From Mycoplasma iguanae (lineage in GTDB: Bacteria; Bacillota_I; Bacilli_A; Mycoplasmatales; Metamycoplasmataceae): DNA of 64,000 nucleotides. Positions 38,968 through 49,920 of the stretch are shown here, piece after piece. The stretch's first letter is position 1. Every line of letters starts with the position of its first letter. Below the pieces are notes generated by a model. It saw only the letters and a list, made by a program, of their open reading frames with translations, did not search any database and was not told where the DNA came from. Location of the stretch: NCBI RefSeq assembly GCF_024722375.1, contig NZ_CP102734.1, forward strand, positions 124,001 to 188,000, written 5' to 3'. The position numbers were made by a program, and so were the translations under genes.

Positions 38968-40263
38968 ATGACAATAATTGATTTAATTAACAAAAAGAAA
39001 AATAAAAAAGAATTAACAGAACAAGAAATTAAATTTTTAATCGATAATTATGTAAATGATAATATTAAAGATTATCAAATGTCTGCATTTTTAATGGCAA
39101 CGTTTATAAATGGTATGACTACTAAAGAAACCTCATATTTAACTTTAGCAATGATGCATTCAGGAAAAGTAATAGACTTAAGTTTAATTCCTGGAATCAA
39201 AGTAGACAAACACTCAACTGGTGGAGTAGGAGATAAAACTACTTTAGTAATTGGCCCTATTCTTGCTTCTCTAGGTATTCCGGTTGCTAAAATGTCAGGT
39301 AGAGGATTAGGACATACAGGTGGAACAATTGATAAATTAGAATCAATTGAAGGATTTCAAACTGAACTAGATTATGAAACTTTTATTAAACAAGTTCAAG
39401 ATATTAATATTGCTTTAATGGGACAAACTGATGATTTAGTTCCTGCAGATAAAAAAATTTATGCCCTAAGAGATGTTACTGGAACTGTCGACTCAATGCC
39501 TCTAATTGCTTCTTCAATTATGTCTAAAAAGTTAGCGGTAGGAGCAGATGCAATTTTATTAGATGTAAAATGTGGTAATGGTGCATTTATGAAAGATTTA
39601 GAATCTGCAATGCAATTAGGGCAAGAAATGATTAATATAGGTAAAGAATTAAACCGTGATGTTAAAGTAGAAATTACTAACATGGATAAACCAATCGGTT
39701 GTGAAATCGGTAATAAAAACGAAGTGCTAGAAGCTATTAAAACTTTGCAAGGTCAAGGACCAAAAGATTTCACAGAATTATGTTATTCTTCATGTGAAAC
39801 GATTATTATGCAATCACAAAAAGCTTCAAACCGTGATGAAGCTAAAAAAATGATTGATGCAACAATCAAAGAAGGTAAAGCCTTAGAAAAGTTTTATGAG
39901 TTTATCGCAGCGCAAAATGGAAACGTCGAAAAATTGAAATCAGCAAGTTTTTGACAACCAAAACATGCATTAGAAATAAAAGCTACTTCAGAAGGATTTT
40001 TTAATATTAAGTCAGCTTTAGATTTTGGCATGGTTTCATCAAAATTAGGAGCAGGTAGATTTAGTAAAACTGATATTATTGATTTTGATGCTGGTATAAC
40101 ATTAAATAAAAAGACAAATGATCTAGTGAAAAAAGGTGAAATCTTATTTACACTATATTCATCTAAACCAATTGATCCAAAAATTGTAGAAGATTTAAAT
40201 GATTCATATGAAATTAATCCAGAACAAATTGAAAATAAAGTTATTTTAAAAAGGATGGAATAG
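38968..40263 (+). CDS. pdp: Pyrimidine-nucleoside phosphorylase
   Basis: 431 aa. Signature [20 protein letters not shown], phosphate/substrate loop [13 protein letters not shown] and the C-terminal hammerhead domain (reached through one UGA). It cleaves uridine, deoxyuridine and thymidine to base plus sugar-1-phosphate. deoC starts 2 bases after the stop, so the deoxyribose phosphate can be passed on (after mutase action) to the aldolase. Confidence 0.95.
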
Positions 40264-40265
40264 AT

Positions 40266-40931
40266 ATGAATTTCAACAAAATGATTGATCATACTCTTCT
40301 AAAACCAGAAGCTAAAACTACAGATATTGATAAATTAATTCAAGAAGCAATTGAATATCAATTTGCTACAGTGTGCGTTAATTCATCATGAGTATCATAT
40401 GTTTATTCAAAACTAAAAAATACTAATGTGGGAATCACATCAGTTATTGGTTTTCCTTTAGGGGCAATGGATACAAATTCAAAAGTTTTTGAAGCTAAAT
40501 CAGCTATCGAAGCTGGAGCTAATGAAATTGATATGGTTATTAATATTGGAAGATTTAAAGACCATGACTATGATTATGTATTAAAAGAAATTCAAGCTAT
40601 CAAAAAAGCGATAGGAACTCATATATTAAAAGTTATTATCGAAACTGCTTTATTGTCAAAAGAAGAAATTTTAAAAATTTCTGAAATTGTTGTTAATTCA
40701 GGTGCTGATTTTATTAAAACTTCAACAGGTTTTTCTACAAGAGGAGCTACTATAGAAGATATTATTTTAATGAAATCAGTAGTAGGTGATACAATAGAAA
40801 TAAAAGCAGCAGGTGGTATCAGAAAAATTGAAGATCTAGAAAGTATGCATAAAGAAGGTGCTACTAGATTTGGGACTTCATCAGCTGTGCAAATTTTAAG
40901 TAATGAAAAAATCTCAAAAAACAACTACTAA
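40266..40931 (+). CDS. deoC: Deoxyribose-phosphate aldolase
   Basis: 221 aa. The true start is ATG 40266 ([16 protein letters not shown], one UGA inside). Schiff-base Lys in [10 protein letters not shown]; proton-relay region around [19 protein letters not shown]. It splits deoxyribose-5-phosphate into acetaldehyde and glyceraldehyde-3-phosphate, feeding glycolysis. AAAAGGATGG at the end of pdp serves as its ribosome-binding site. Confidence 0.96.
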
Positions 40932-40954
40932 TAAATAAAAAAGAGAGGATAAAA

Positions 40955-41578
40955 ATGGTAAAAGTTTTAGATCATCCGCTAATTAAAACGAAGTTAACAA
41001 TTATGCGTGATGAAAAAACATCACATCAAGTTTTCAGAAAACTTTTAGAAGAAATTTCATCACTAATGGTTTATGAAATTTTACGTAATTATGAGACTAA
41101 ATCATTATTAGTTCAAACACCAACAGGATCAATTGCAAAGGGCGAGCAAATGGATAAAGAAATTGTCATTATTCCTATTTTAAGAGCCGGTTTGGGAATG
41201 GTGCAAGGAATTCTTTCATTAGTTCCTGATGCCAGAGTAGGACATGTAGGACTTTATCGTGACGAAAAAACTTTTGAATCACACGAATATTTTTATAAAA
41301 TTCCTGATGTTGCTAAAGATTCATACATGATAGTTGTAGATCCTATGTTGGCGACAGGTATTTCTGCATTTGATTGTATTAAAAGGTTAAAAAAAGATGG
41401 TTTTACCAACATTAAACTTGTTTGTCTTGTAGGTGTTAATGAAGGAATTGAAAAAATCCAAACAGTTTTTCCTGATGTAAATATTTATCTATCAGCAAGA
41501 GACGAAAAATTAAATAGTAAAAAATACATTATTCCCGGTCTAGGTGACGCCGGAGACCGTATTTTTGGGACTAAATAA
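40955..41578 (+). CDS. upp: Uracil phosphoribosyltransferase
   Basis: 207 aa. PILRAGLGM, PRPP site VDPMLATGISA, and the uracil-binding end YIIPGLGDAGDRIFGTK. It converts the uracil released by the phosphorylase to UMP. RBS AAGAGAGG. It overlaps the next membrane protein gene by one base (TAATG). Confidence 0.97.
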   Translation: MVKVLDHPLIKTKLTIMRDEKTSHQVFRKLLEEISSLMVYEILRNYETKSLLVQTPTGSIAKGEQMDKEIVIIPILRAGLGMVQGILSLVPDARVGHVGLYRDEKTFESHEYFYKIPDVAKDSYMIVVDPMLATGISAFDCIKRLKKDGFTNIKLVCLVGVNEGIEKIQTVFPDVNIYLSARDEKLNSKKYIIPGLGDAGDRIFGTK

Positions 41579-42231
41579 TGTATCAACAATTTAAAACTCA
41601 TTCACCAAAAATAACTTTCCAAATTACTTTTGCCGGCATCATGTTGGGATTAGTTTTACTATTTACATTTTTAAATCGTTTTCTAGCATTTTATGGATTT
41701 TTAAAATTTGATTTTTCAATTATTTTTATTACCATAACTTATATAGTTGCGGGTTGAAAACCTACTTTATTAATTTTACTATTAAGATTTTTTATTGCTC
41801 CTTCATATAATGAAGGTTACACTTCTTTAGGTTTTTTAGGGCAAGGAGTTTTATTAATTGTTTCGCTTTTATACATTGGATCTTTATGGATTTCACATTA
41901 TTTATTCAATTTTAAAAATAAACATCTAACTAAAATAGTCCAATTTACATTTGCATCTTTAGTTACAATAATTATTATTAATATTTTAAATATTTTCTTA
42001 ATCAATCCACTATTTTTCTCTATTTTTGAGAATAGATTTGTAAATTTTTATATGATTATAGACAATTGAGAAACTTACAAAACATTATTCTTTTTATTAC
42101 CTAATTACTTTTTAGGTAGCTTAGCTCTGTACTCTTCTTTTAACGTTATTTTATTAGTGATAACATCTCTTACTTGTTATGCTGTAACAGAAGGATACGA
42201 AAAAATACATAAAAATGGCATTCAATTATAG
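41578..42231 (+). CDS. Six-helix membrane protein, possible ECF transporter S component
   Basis: 217 aa read with two UGA Trp codons; about six membrane helices. Its ATG shares a base with the upp stop, so it belongs to the nucleoside-salvage operon. Its size and topology, and a loop like the MPN527-type S-component proteins of mycoplasmas (NEGYTSLGFLGQGVLLIVSLLY), suggest the substrate-binding part of an energy-coupling-factor importer. Context suggests a nucleoside or base as substrate. Not proven: no family motif is decisive. Confidence 0.6.
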
Positions 42232-42248
42232 AGATTGCTAAATTATTG

Positions 42249-42254
42249 TATAAT
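42249..42254 (+). promoter_or_regulatory. -10 box of lon
   Basis: TATAAT lies 45 bases ahead of the lon ATG. No CIRCE-like inverted repeat is seen here, unlike at clpB. Confidence 0.45.
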
Positions 42255-42298
42255 TATCTAATATATTTAAATTTTTTAAAATTAAGAAATGAGGTCAA

Positions 42299-44743
42299 AT
42301 GTTAATACCATTTGTTAAATTACACCGCGAAATCTATTTTCCAGGAACACGAGTAACTCTAACCTCTACTAATGAACAAGAAAAGTTAGCAATGGAAATA
42401 GCATGAAATTCAGACAAGAAATTTATTGCTTTATTCCCTTCTAAAAAAGAGAAAAAAAATGCAAAAATTAATGATGTTGCTGAACTTTACCATTTTGGTG
42501 TTATCGGCCAAATGGTAAGTATTGATTCTAGACCTAAAAAAACTAAAGTTGAACTTAATATATTAGGTAGACTTGTTGTAAGCAAAATCTATCCAAGTGA
42601 TGTTGACATGACATGAAATGTAATGGCTGAAGTAAAAGAATATGTCATAACTCATGCAGATAATGAAGAAATGCTAAAAAATCGTCTAGACATTATTAGT
42701 GCTATTTTCGGTGATATATTAGATAATATTAAACATATACCAAGTCATGATAAATATAATTTAGAGTTTTTATATAATGCCAAACCAGACCAAGCCGTGA
42801 GAGTAGTTGATATTTTATGTTCATTTTTAAATAAAACATTTGAGCAAAAATATGATATTTTTTCAACTCAAAGTTTAATTGAACAATTAGACATTTTAAT
42901 TGATGATTTACAATTCGAAGAAATGTCTAGAGAAATTGACAATGAAGTTGATTCAGAAATTCGTCAAAATTTAGATGCACAACAAAGAGAATTTATTTTA
43001 AGAGAAAAAGTTAAAGTAATTCGCAAAAAATTAGGTGATGATAATGCTGATGATGAAGATGAATTTATCAAATATACTTCCAGCGGTGAAGGTAAATTAA
43101 TTTATCCTGAATACATCAAAAAAATTATTATTGCTGAAAAAAGACGACTAAAAGGAATGATGTCAACTTCTCCAGAGGCTAATATTTCAAGAACTTATTT
43201 AGACTGATTACAAAAATTACCTTGAAGAATTGTCAAACCTGATTTTCTAGAACTAAAAAAAGCTAAAAAGATTTTAGATGAAAATCATTTTGGTTTAAAA
43301 GAAGTAAAAGAAAGAATTTTAGAATTTATTGCTATTTTAACCAAACAAAAAGCTACTGGATTAGATGAAAACTTTAAACCTATTAGAAAAAAATTATTAG
43401 TTGATGAAAGTTTATTTGTAGAAAATAAAAAGCAAAAAAATAGTCCCAAACAAAAATTTAATGTTCCAATCATTACTTTAGTTGGTCCACCAGGAACAGG
43501 AAAAACCTCTTTAGCTAAATCAATTGCTGATGCCATGGGTCGTAAATTCGTTAAAATTTCACTAGGTGGAGTGCATGATGAATCTGAAATTCGAGGGCAT
43601 AGAAGAACTTATGTTGGAGCTATGCCAGGGAAAGTAATTCAAGCCATTAAAAAAGCTGGAGTTTCAAATCCACTTATCTTATTAGATGAAATTGATAAAT
43701 TATCTTCTAATTATAAAGGTGATCCAGCTTCTGCGATGTTAGAAGTATTAGATCCAGAGCAAAATGCTCATTTTCAAGATCATTATTTAGAAGCTGAATA
43801 CGACTTATCAAAAGTCTTATTCATTGCAACAGCTAACTATTATGAAGGAATTCCTGAACCATTGATGGACAGGGTAGAAATCATTGAAGTTTCTTCTTAT
43901 ACATTATTAGAAAAAATTCAAATTTGTCGTGATTATTTAATTGCAAAAACATTAGAACAAAACTTTTTAGAACCCGAATACTTTGATATTTCAGATGAAG
44001 TAATTGAATTTATTATTCAAAAATACACCCGTGAAGCTGGAGTAAGGGAATTAAAAAGAATTTTAGATAAACTAGCACGTAAAATTGTTGTAAAACAAAT
44101 TAATAAAGAAATCAAAGAAAATAAATTTACTATCACAAAAGAAATTACAACTAAATTTTTAGGTGTGGAAAAATTCAGCGATGAAGAAAATGATGGAAAA
44201 GAACAAATTGGTGCAGTTAATGGTCTTGCATATACTCAATATGGTGGTTCAACTTTATCAATTGAAGTTTCAACTTCAGCTGGTAAAGGTGAATTGAAAC
44301 TTACAGGTCAATTAAAAGATGTTATGCAAGAATCAGCGCAGATTGCTCTTTCATATGTGCGTTCAAATGCTGAACAATTCCGTATTAAAGATTTTGACTG
44401 AGATTCAAATAATATTCACATTCATGTCCCTGAAGGAGCTGTTCCCAAAGATGGTCCTTCAGCTGGAGTAACATTTACAACAGCAATTATTTCTGCCTTA
44501 GCCAAAAAGTCAATAAGTCATCAAATAGGTATGACTGGCGAAATTACTTTAAGAGGAAAAGTTTTAGCAATTGGTGGATTAAAAGAAAAATCACTTGCAG
44601 CTTTAAAATTTGGAATCAAAACTGTTTTTATTCCAAAAGATAATGAAAAAAACCTTGAAGAACTTTCAGATCAAGTTAAAAAGAATATTACCTTTATACC
44701 AGTTTCACATTATGATGAAATTGCTAAATATTTATTCAAATAA
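42299..44743 (+). CDS. lon: ATP-dependent protease Lon
   Basis: 814 aa, intact with UGA as Trp. LonN domain (~1-200) and coiled linker, AAA+ module with Walker [11 protein letters not shown] and Walker [10 protein letters not shown]. The C-terminal protease has catalytic Ser721 in [10 protein letters not shown] and the dyad Lys in GGLKEK (762 or 764). Lon is the main quality-control protease of Mollicutes, which lack ClpP. Start ATG 42299 has GAGGTC ahead. clpB follows after a terminator. Confidence 0.96.
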
Positions 44744-44764
44744 AAGCCTTATTGGCTTTTTTTT
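44742..44764 (+). terminator. Terminator after lon
   Basis: AAAAGCC (44742-44748) pairs with GGCTTTT (44754-44760) across a 5-base loop and a T-run follows. Confidence 0.85.
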
Positions 44765-44765
44765 A

Positions 44766-44812
44766 TATCACATTTTTAGCACTATTTTAATGAAAGTGCT
44801 AAAAATGTGATA
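44766..44812. promoter_or_regulatory. CIRCE operator (HrcA) with extended arms at clpB
   Basis: The core TTAGCACT (44776-44783) and AGTGCTAA (44795-44802) are the HrcA-binding CIRCE element, with 11 bases between because the last C/G pair of each arm is replaced by A and A. Perfect complementarity continues outward to 18 bp per arm (44766-44783 with 44795-44812). The right arm runs into the TATAAT at 44811. Confidence 0.9.
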
Positions 44813-44816
44813 TAAT
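44811..44816 (+). promoter_or_regulatory. -10 box of clpB
   Basis: TATAAT touches the CIRCE right arm, so bound HrcA would block RNA polymerase. Start of transcription would be near 44823, 20 bases before the ATG. Confidence 0.65.
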
Positions 44817-44842
44817 TGGTTAATAGAATTAAGGAGGTAATT

Positions 44843-46945
44843 ATGAATAATACAAATAATGAAAATGCATTAATGAAATATGGTAGAAATTTAACTGATT
44901 TAGCTAAAAATAATAAACTAGAGCCAGTTATTGGTCGTGATGATGAAATTCGAAGAATTATCCACATTCTTTCCAGAAAAAATAAAAATAATCCAATTTT
45001 AGTTGGAGAACCTGGAGTAGGTAAAACTGCCATTGTTGAAGGTTTAGCAACTAAAATAGTTCAAGGTTCTGTGCCTGAAAATTTAAAAAATATGGAATTA
45101 TATGAAATTGATTTACCTGCTTTAATCGCTGGTGCATCATATCAAGGTGAATTTGAAAAAAGATTAAAAGACATTATGAAAGCGATTGAAGAATCAGAAA
45201 ATAAAGTAATTATTTTTATTGATGAAATTCATATGATTGTTGGTGCTGGAAAAACTTCGGGAGCAATGGATGCGGCAAATATTGTAAAACCAGCTATGGC
45301 TCGCGATCAAATTAAATTAATTGGTTCAACAACTTTGGAAGAATACAAATTATATATAGAAAAAGATCCAGCGCTTGAAAGAAGAATGCAAAAAATTTCT
45401 GTCAAAGAACCATCAATTGAATCTACTATTACAATTTTAAGAGGAATTAAATCCAGATTTGAAGAATTTCACAAAGTAAAAATTGATGATAATGCACTAA
45501 TTGCTGCTGCAAATCTATCAAATCGTTATATTGCTGATCGTTTTTTACCGGATAAAGCAATTGACTTAATTGATGAAGCAGCTGCTTCTATTAAAACTGA
45601 AATGAATTATTTACCTGAAAGTTTAGAACGTGCAAATCAAAAAATTGCTCAATTAGAAATGGAAAAAGCTGCTAAAAAAACTCAAAAAACAGCAGAAGCA
45701 ACAGAAAGAATTACAGAAATTGATAAAGAATTAAAGACTTTAAAAACGCAAGCAGATGAAATTTATCAAAAATGGAAATCAGAAAAAGATGCAATTGATA
45801 AAATAGCAGCAATTAAAACACAAATTAATGAATTAAATCATAAAGCAAATTTTTATAAAGGTGAAGGTAAATATCGTGAAGCTTCTGAAATTGCTTATTT
45901 AAAAATTCCTCAACTAGAAAAAGAACTAGCTCAATTAGAAAAAATAGCTGAAAACAAAATTTCAAAAGAAATTATGACCAGTGAAGATATTGCGAAAGTG
46001 GTTTCTAAATGAACTAAAATTCCTTTAGAAAAATTAGTAAAAAGTCAAAAAGATAAATTATTAGAATTAGAAGCTAATTTATCACAAAGAATTAAGGGAC
46101 AACAAGAAGCTAATAAACTGGTAGCAAATGTTATTCTTCGTTCTAAAGCAAACATTAATGATCCCTTTAAACCCATCGGTTCATTCCTGTTTTTAGGTCC
46201 AACGGGGGTGGGTAAAACTGAATTAGCAAGATCATTAGCTTTCAATTTATTTGATTCTGAAAAACAAATGATTCGTTTAGATATGTCTGAGTACATGGAA
46301 AAACATTCAGTATCTAAAATTATAGGTTCACCTCCAGGTTATGTAGGTTTTGAACAATCAGGACAACTAACAGAAAAAGTTAGACAACAGCCTTATTCAA
46401 TTGTTTTATTTGATGAAATTGAGAAAGCTCATCCTGATGTTTTAAATCTTTTATTACAAATTTTAGATACAGGAGCTTTAACTGATTCTAAAGGAAGAAA
46501 CATCAATTTTAAAAACACAATTATAATCATGACTTCCAACATTGCATCTCAAGAAATTTTGGATAATAAATTAAACAAAAAAGAGTTAGATCAAATTTTA
46601 CTAAAACATTTCCGCCCTGAATTTATTAACAGAATCGATGAAATTATTGCATTTAATAAATTAGATGAAAATAGTGTTAGAGAAATTATTAAATTAGAGT
46701 TAAATAAATTAGCTCAAAGAATCCAAAATACTTATAAATTAAAAGTAGAATATTCAGAAGCTTTAATTAACTATATTCTAAAAGAAGCGTATGATGTCAA
46801 TTTTGGAGCAAGACCAATTAAAAGATTTATTCAAAAAAACATTGAAAAAGAAATTGCCTTATTTTTAATCTCTCATAATTTAGAAGAAAAAGACACAATG
46901 TTTTTAGATTATTCAAACAATAAAATTACAATTAAAGTTTCATAA
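44843..46945 (+). CDS. clpB: Disaggregase ClpB, form without N-domain
   Basis: 700 aa against about 860 in full ClpB: it begins directly at the first AAA+ domain (Walker A GEPGVGKT ~55). It keeps the coiled-coil M domain (~360-490 region, Lys/Glu-rich) and the second AAA+ domain (GPTGVGKT ~453). This marks ClpB rather than ClpC. It rescues aggregated proteins with DnaK. Start ATG 44843 has a perfect AAGGAGG; an upstream in-frame ATG at 44816 lies in the promoter. Heat-shock control by HrcA is indicated by the CIRCE element. Confidence 0.95.
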
Positions 46946-46946
46946 T

Positions 46947-46982
46947 AAAAAACTAACCTCATAATGAAGGTTAGTTTTTTCC
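46947..46982 (+). terminator. Terminator after clpB
   Basis: The stem AAAACTAACCT/AGGTTAGTTTT has an 8-base loop and is followed by T residues. Confidence 0.9.
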
Positions 46983-47046
46983 TTTTAATGAAAAAAACTT
47001 TAATTTTTATAAAATTAAGTTAATTAAGTATGAACTTTTTACTAAC

Positions 47047-47083
47047 AACTTGTGCAAAATTCATTCACTATTTTGCACAAGTT
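47047..47083. repeat. 13-bp perfect inverted repeat upstream of the ATP synthase operon
   Basis: AACTTGTGCAAAA (47047-47059) and TTTTGCACAAGTT (47071-47083) have an 11-base spacer and no T-run after. It is GC-poor but perfectly matched, 138 bases before atpI. It may be an operator or a leader structure. I see no ORF in 46983-47220. Confidence 0.6.
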
Positions 47084-47220
47084 ATGGAGTATTTTTTAAA
47101 AAGCCAGTTTCAGCCCATATTGATTTATTTTTTTGTATCTTTTTTATTTTCATAAAAATAAAAAAGTAATAAAATAATTTAGACATAGTTATAAATTGTG
47201 TCAGTTTAGATAGGAATATA

Positions 47221-47637
47221 ATGTCATTTCCAAAAAAAATATTTTTAACTTGATTAACATTATATTTGCTAGGATCTGTAATTAGTATTGTTTTAATGTT
47301 TACCATTAACAATAAGTCAATACTTTTGGGATGGATTTGAAGTGGGATTGGAAATATTTTTTTTATATTTCCAAAGTTATTTTTCTTAAATGAAAAATAT
47401 AAAAATCAAAGTGAAGCAAAAAACAGTTTTAATAAAATGAAATATTTGATTTTTACATATACAAATAGTTTTATTCAAATTTTATTAGCACTATTTTTGA
47501 TTTTTATTAATTATTGAGCCAATGGTAATTGATCAAATGTTTTATTAGCACCTTTGAATATTATAAGTTTCGTTGTAGGTTCAAGTATACCCATGATTAC
47601 ATTTTTAATTGCAGCATCGTTAAGCCGAAAGGAGTAA
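47221..47637 (+). CDS. atpI: AtpI-like membrane protein at the head of the ATP synthase operon
   Basis: 138 aa read through four UGA codons, so it is hidden to standard-code ORF finding. Four hydrophobic segments (FLTWLTLYLLGSVISIVLM; GWIWSGIGNIFFIFPKLFF; IQILLALFLIFINYW; LAPLNIISFVVGSS). It lies directly ahead of atpB with the RBS of atpB inside its last codons. Position and topology match the AtpI/UncI assembly factor; sequence similarity is not decisive. Confidence 0.7.
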
Positions 47638-47640
47638 AAT

Positions 47641-48468
47641 TTGAATATTCTAACTGAAAGTTCAACTCCCAATATCGAAATGCCAAAAACTATGGCAATT
47701 GATTTTGCAAAGAATTTTTTGGACGCGCAATCATTTTGAATGCAACCACAACTATTTTCAATGATAATTGCAACAATTTTAATCATTATTATTGCAGTAG
47801 TAGTTTACTTCAAAGTTAAAAAAGTTAAACCCAACCAAGCACCTAATACAACTGCTTACATTGCTGAGCAATATGTATCTTTAGTTGATAACATGGTTGA
47901 AACTAGTGGTGAAGGAAAAATGAATAAAACCGCGCCATATTTTTTTACATTATTAACTTTTTTAATTTTTGGTAATTTGCTTTCTTTAATTGGATTGGAA
48001 TCTATTTCAACATCTTATTCAGTACCCTTAACTTTGGGAATAATTACATGATTGGGAATTTATGTTTCAGGGATTGTGCATGCTAAATTGAGATGGTTTT
48101 TAAAATTTGCAAAAAATCCATTAGATCTAATCGGAGTTCAATCAAGTTTAATTTCTTTAACATTTAGGATGTTTGGAAACTTGATTGGAGGAGTAGTATT
48201 ATTAATTCTAATTCAAGTTTTTACAGCTTGAATTTGAGAAATGATACCAGTTCCAGGTATTTGAAGAGTTAACTTTTTAAATTCAATTGTTGCAGTACCA
48301 TTTAAATTTTATTTTGATATTTTTGGTACTTTAATTCAAGCCTTTATTTTTGTACTGCTATCAACAATTTTCTGAGGTACAGAACTAACTCAAGATTTAC
48401 CACAAAAAAAGGCAAAAAAAATCAAAAAATCTATATTTTTACATAAAAAACAAACAACATTAAATTAA
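47641..48468 (+). CDS. atpB: ATP synthase Fo subunit a (TTG start)
   Basis: 275 aa, five to six helices. TFRMFGNLIGG carries the essential Arg next to the c-ring, and FKFYFDIFGTLIQAFIFVLLS is the second conserved helix. TTG at 47641 is chosen because AAAGGAG lies 6 bases upstream; the first ATG would remove the amphipathic N-terminus. First structural gene of the operon atpB-E-F-H-A-G-D-C. Confidence 0.93.
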
Positions 48469-48478
48469 GGACACAAAA

Positions 48479-48778
48479 ATGAATGAAATTTTAAATTTAT
48501 TTAATGACACAGTTGCTACATCAACAACAGATGCTAATGCAGGAATTACAGTAGGTAAAGGATTAGTTGCTATAGGAGCTGGTCTTGCCATGATAGGCGG
48601 AGCATCAGTAGGGGTTGGACAAGGTATTGCTGTAGGTCGTGCAGCAGATGCAATCGGAAGAAACCCTGAAGCTGAAAAAGTAGTTAGAACAAACTTAATT
48701 ATTGGACTAGCTATTTCTGAAACTTCAGCTATCTATGCTTTAATTGTTTCACTAATTTTAGTATTTGCATTTAATTAA
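48479..48778 (+). CDS. atpE: ATP synthase Fo subunit c
   Basis: 99 aa hairpin of two helices joined by the polar loop GRNPEAEKVVR. The ion-binding carboxylate is the Glu in ISETSAIYAL; a Na+-type ligand set is not evident, so H+ is assumed. It has an N-terminal extension of about 25 residues, longer than usual. RBS AAGGACA. Confidence 0.96.
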   Translation: MNEILNLFNDTVATSTTDANAGITVGKGLVAIGAGLAMIGGASVGVGQGIAVGRAADAIGRNPEAEKVVRTNLIIGLAISETSAIYALIVSLILVFAFN

Positions 48779-48804
48779 TATTTTATTAATGAAAGAAGAC
48801 ACAT

Positions 48805-49362
48805 ATGAACAATTCAGTAGATAGTCATGTATTAGAAAATCCTTCAAATATATCAATTCAAACTCAAATGCAGAATTTATTCGAAAGATTATCTCCTAAT
48901 TTATGAGTGATGATTTCAACACTAATTGCTTTAGTTATTCTTTTGGTAGTATTAACTTACTTGGTTTATAAGCCAGTAAAAAAAATGTTAGCTGAAAGAA
49001 AGAAATTTATTCAAGATAATATTGATGCTTCTGTAAAAAGCCGTGAAAAAGCTTTAGAGTTTGAAAAGGAAAAACAAAAAGAATTACTTGAATCAAAAAC
49101 AATCGCCTTTGAAATTGTGCGTAATGCAAAAATAGAATCTGAAAAAATTATTTGACAATATACAGAAAATGCTAAAAAAGAATATAAAAAGATTCTAGAT
49201 TCAGCTGCAGTTGCAATCAACTTAAAAGAGCAACAATTTAGAGAACAAGCAAAACAAGAAGTTGTTGAAATCGGAACTGAAATTGCTTCAAAAATTTTAG
49301 AGAAAAAAGTAACTCCACAGACTGAATCAGAAATTATTAAAAAAATCTTAGATAAGGCTTAA
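48805..49362 (+). CDS. atpF: ATP synthase Fo subunit b
   Basis: 185 aa. One membrane helix (~36-55, MISTLIALVILLVVLTYLVY) after an extended N-terminus, then the long charged helix (KKMLAERKKFIQDNID...) that forms the peripheral stalk. No lipobox, although some mycoplasma b subunits are lipoproteins. It is 3 bases from atpH. Confidence 0.93.
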
Positions 49363-49365
49363 GAA

Positions 49366-49920
49366 ATGAATCAAACTTATACAATTGGTGCAATTTCTCA
49401 AGCACTTTTAGAAATTGCTATAGAAGAAAAAAAGCTTGATGTATTTAAAGAAAATGTTACATATATCAAAGCAATTTTTTCTAACAATCCAGAATTAAAT
49501 ACTATTTTAAAAAGCTATTTTATTTCTTATGAAGAAAAAGAAAAACTAATTAATAATATTTTTAAAAAAGTAATTGATTCTACTTTTATGAATTTTTTAC
49601 TTTTTATTACTGAAAAAAAGCAAATTGGTTTACTTTTAAATGTTTTTGAAAAATTTATTGCTCAAGTTTACAAAAAACAAAATATTACCCTTGGAACAAT
49701 TTTTTCAACTAAAGTACTTTCACAAAAAGATTTAAAAGCTTTTGAAAAATTTATTGCTCAAAAGCTAGCTAAAGAAGTTGTTTTAGTCAATAAAATTGAT
49801 CCTTCATTAATTGCGGGAATAAAAATAAAAGTGGAAGATTTTATCTATGAAGACAATTACAAAAAACAAATGGAGCAAATGAAAAATCTAATTTTAAGAG
49901 GAGAAAATAATGACCGCTAA
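49366..49920 (+). CDS. atpH: ATP synthase F1 subunit delta
   Basis: 184 aa OSCP/delta protein joining the b stalk to F1; helical N-domain and the C-terminal [22 protein letters not shown] segment typical of the family. It overlaps atpA by 11 bases. Confidence 0.93.
   Translation: MNQTYTIGAISQALLEIAIEEKKLDVFKENVTYIKAIFSNNPELNTILKSYFISYEEKEKLINNIFKKVIDSTFMNFLLFITEKKQIGLLLNVFEKFIAQVYKKQNITLGTIFSTKVLSQKDLKAFEKFIAQKLAKEVVLVNKIDPSLIAGIKIKVEDFIYEDNYKKQMEQMKNLILRGENNDR

Noticed and set aside
44816-44842. Earlier in-frame ATG of clpB
   Set aside because: It overlaps the -10 box and the CIRCE arm; ATG 44843 has a perfect AAGGAGG.
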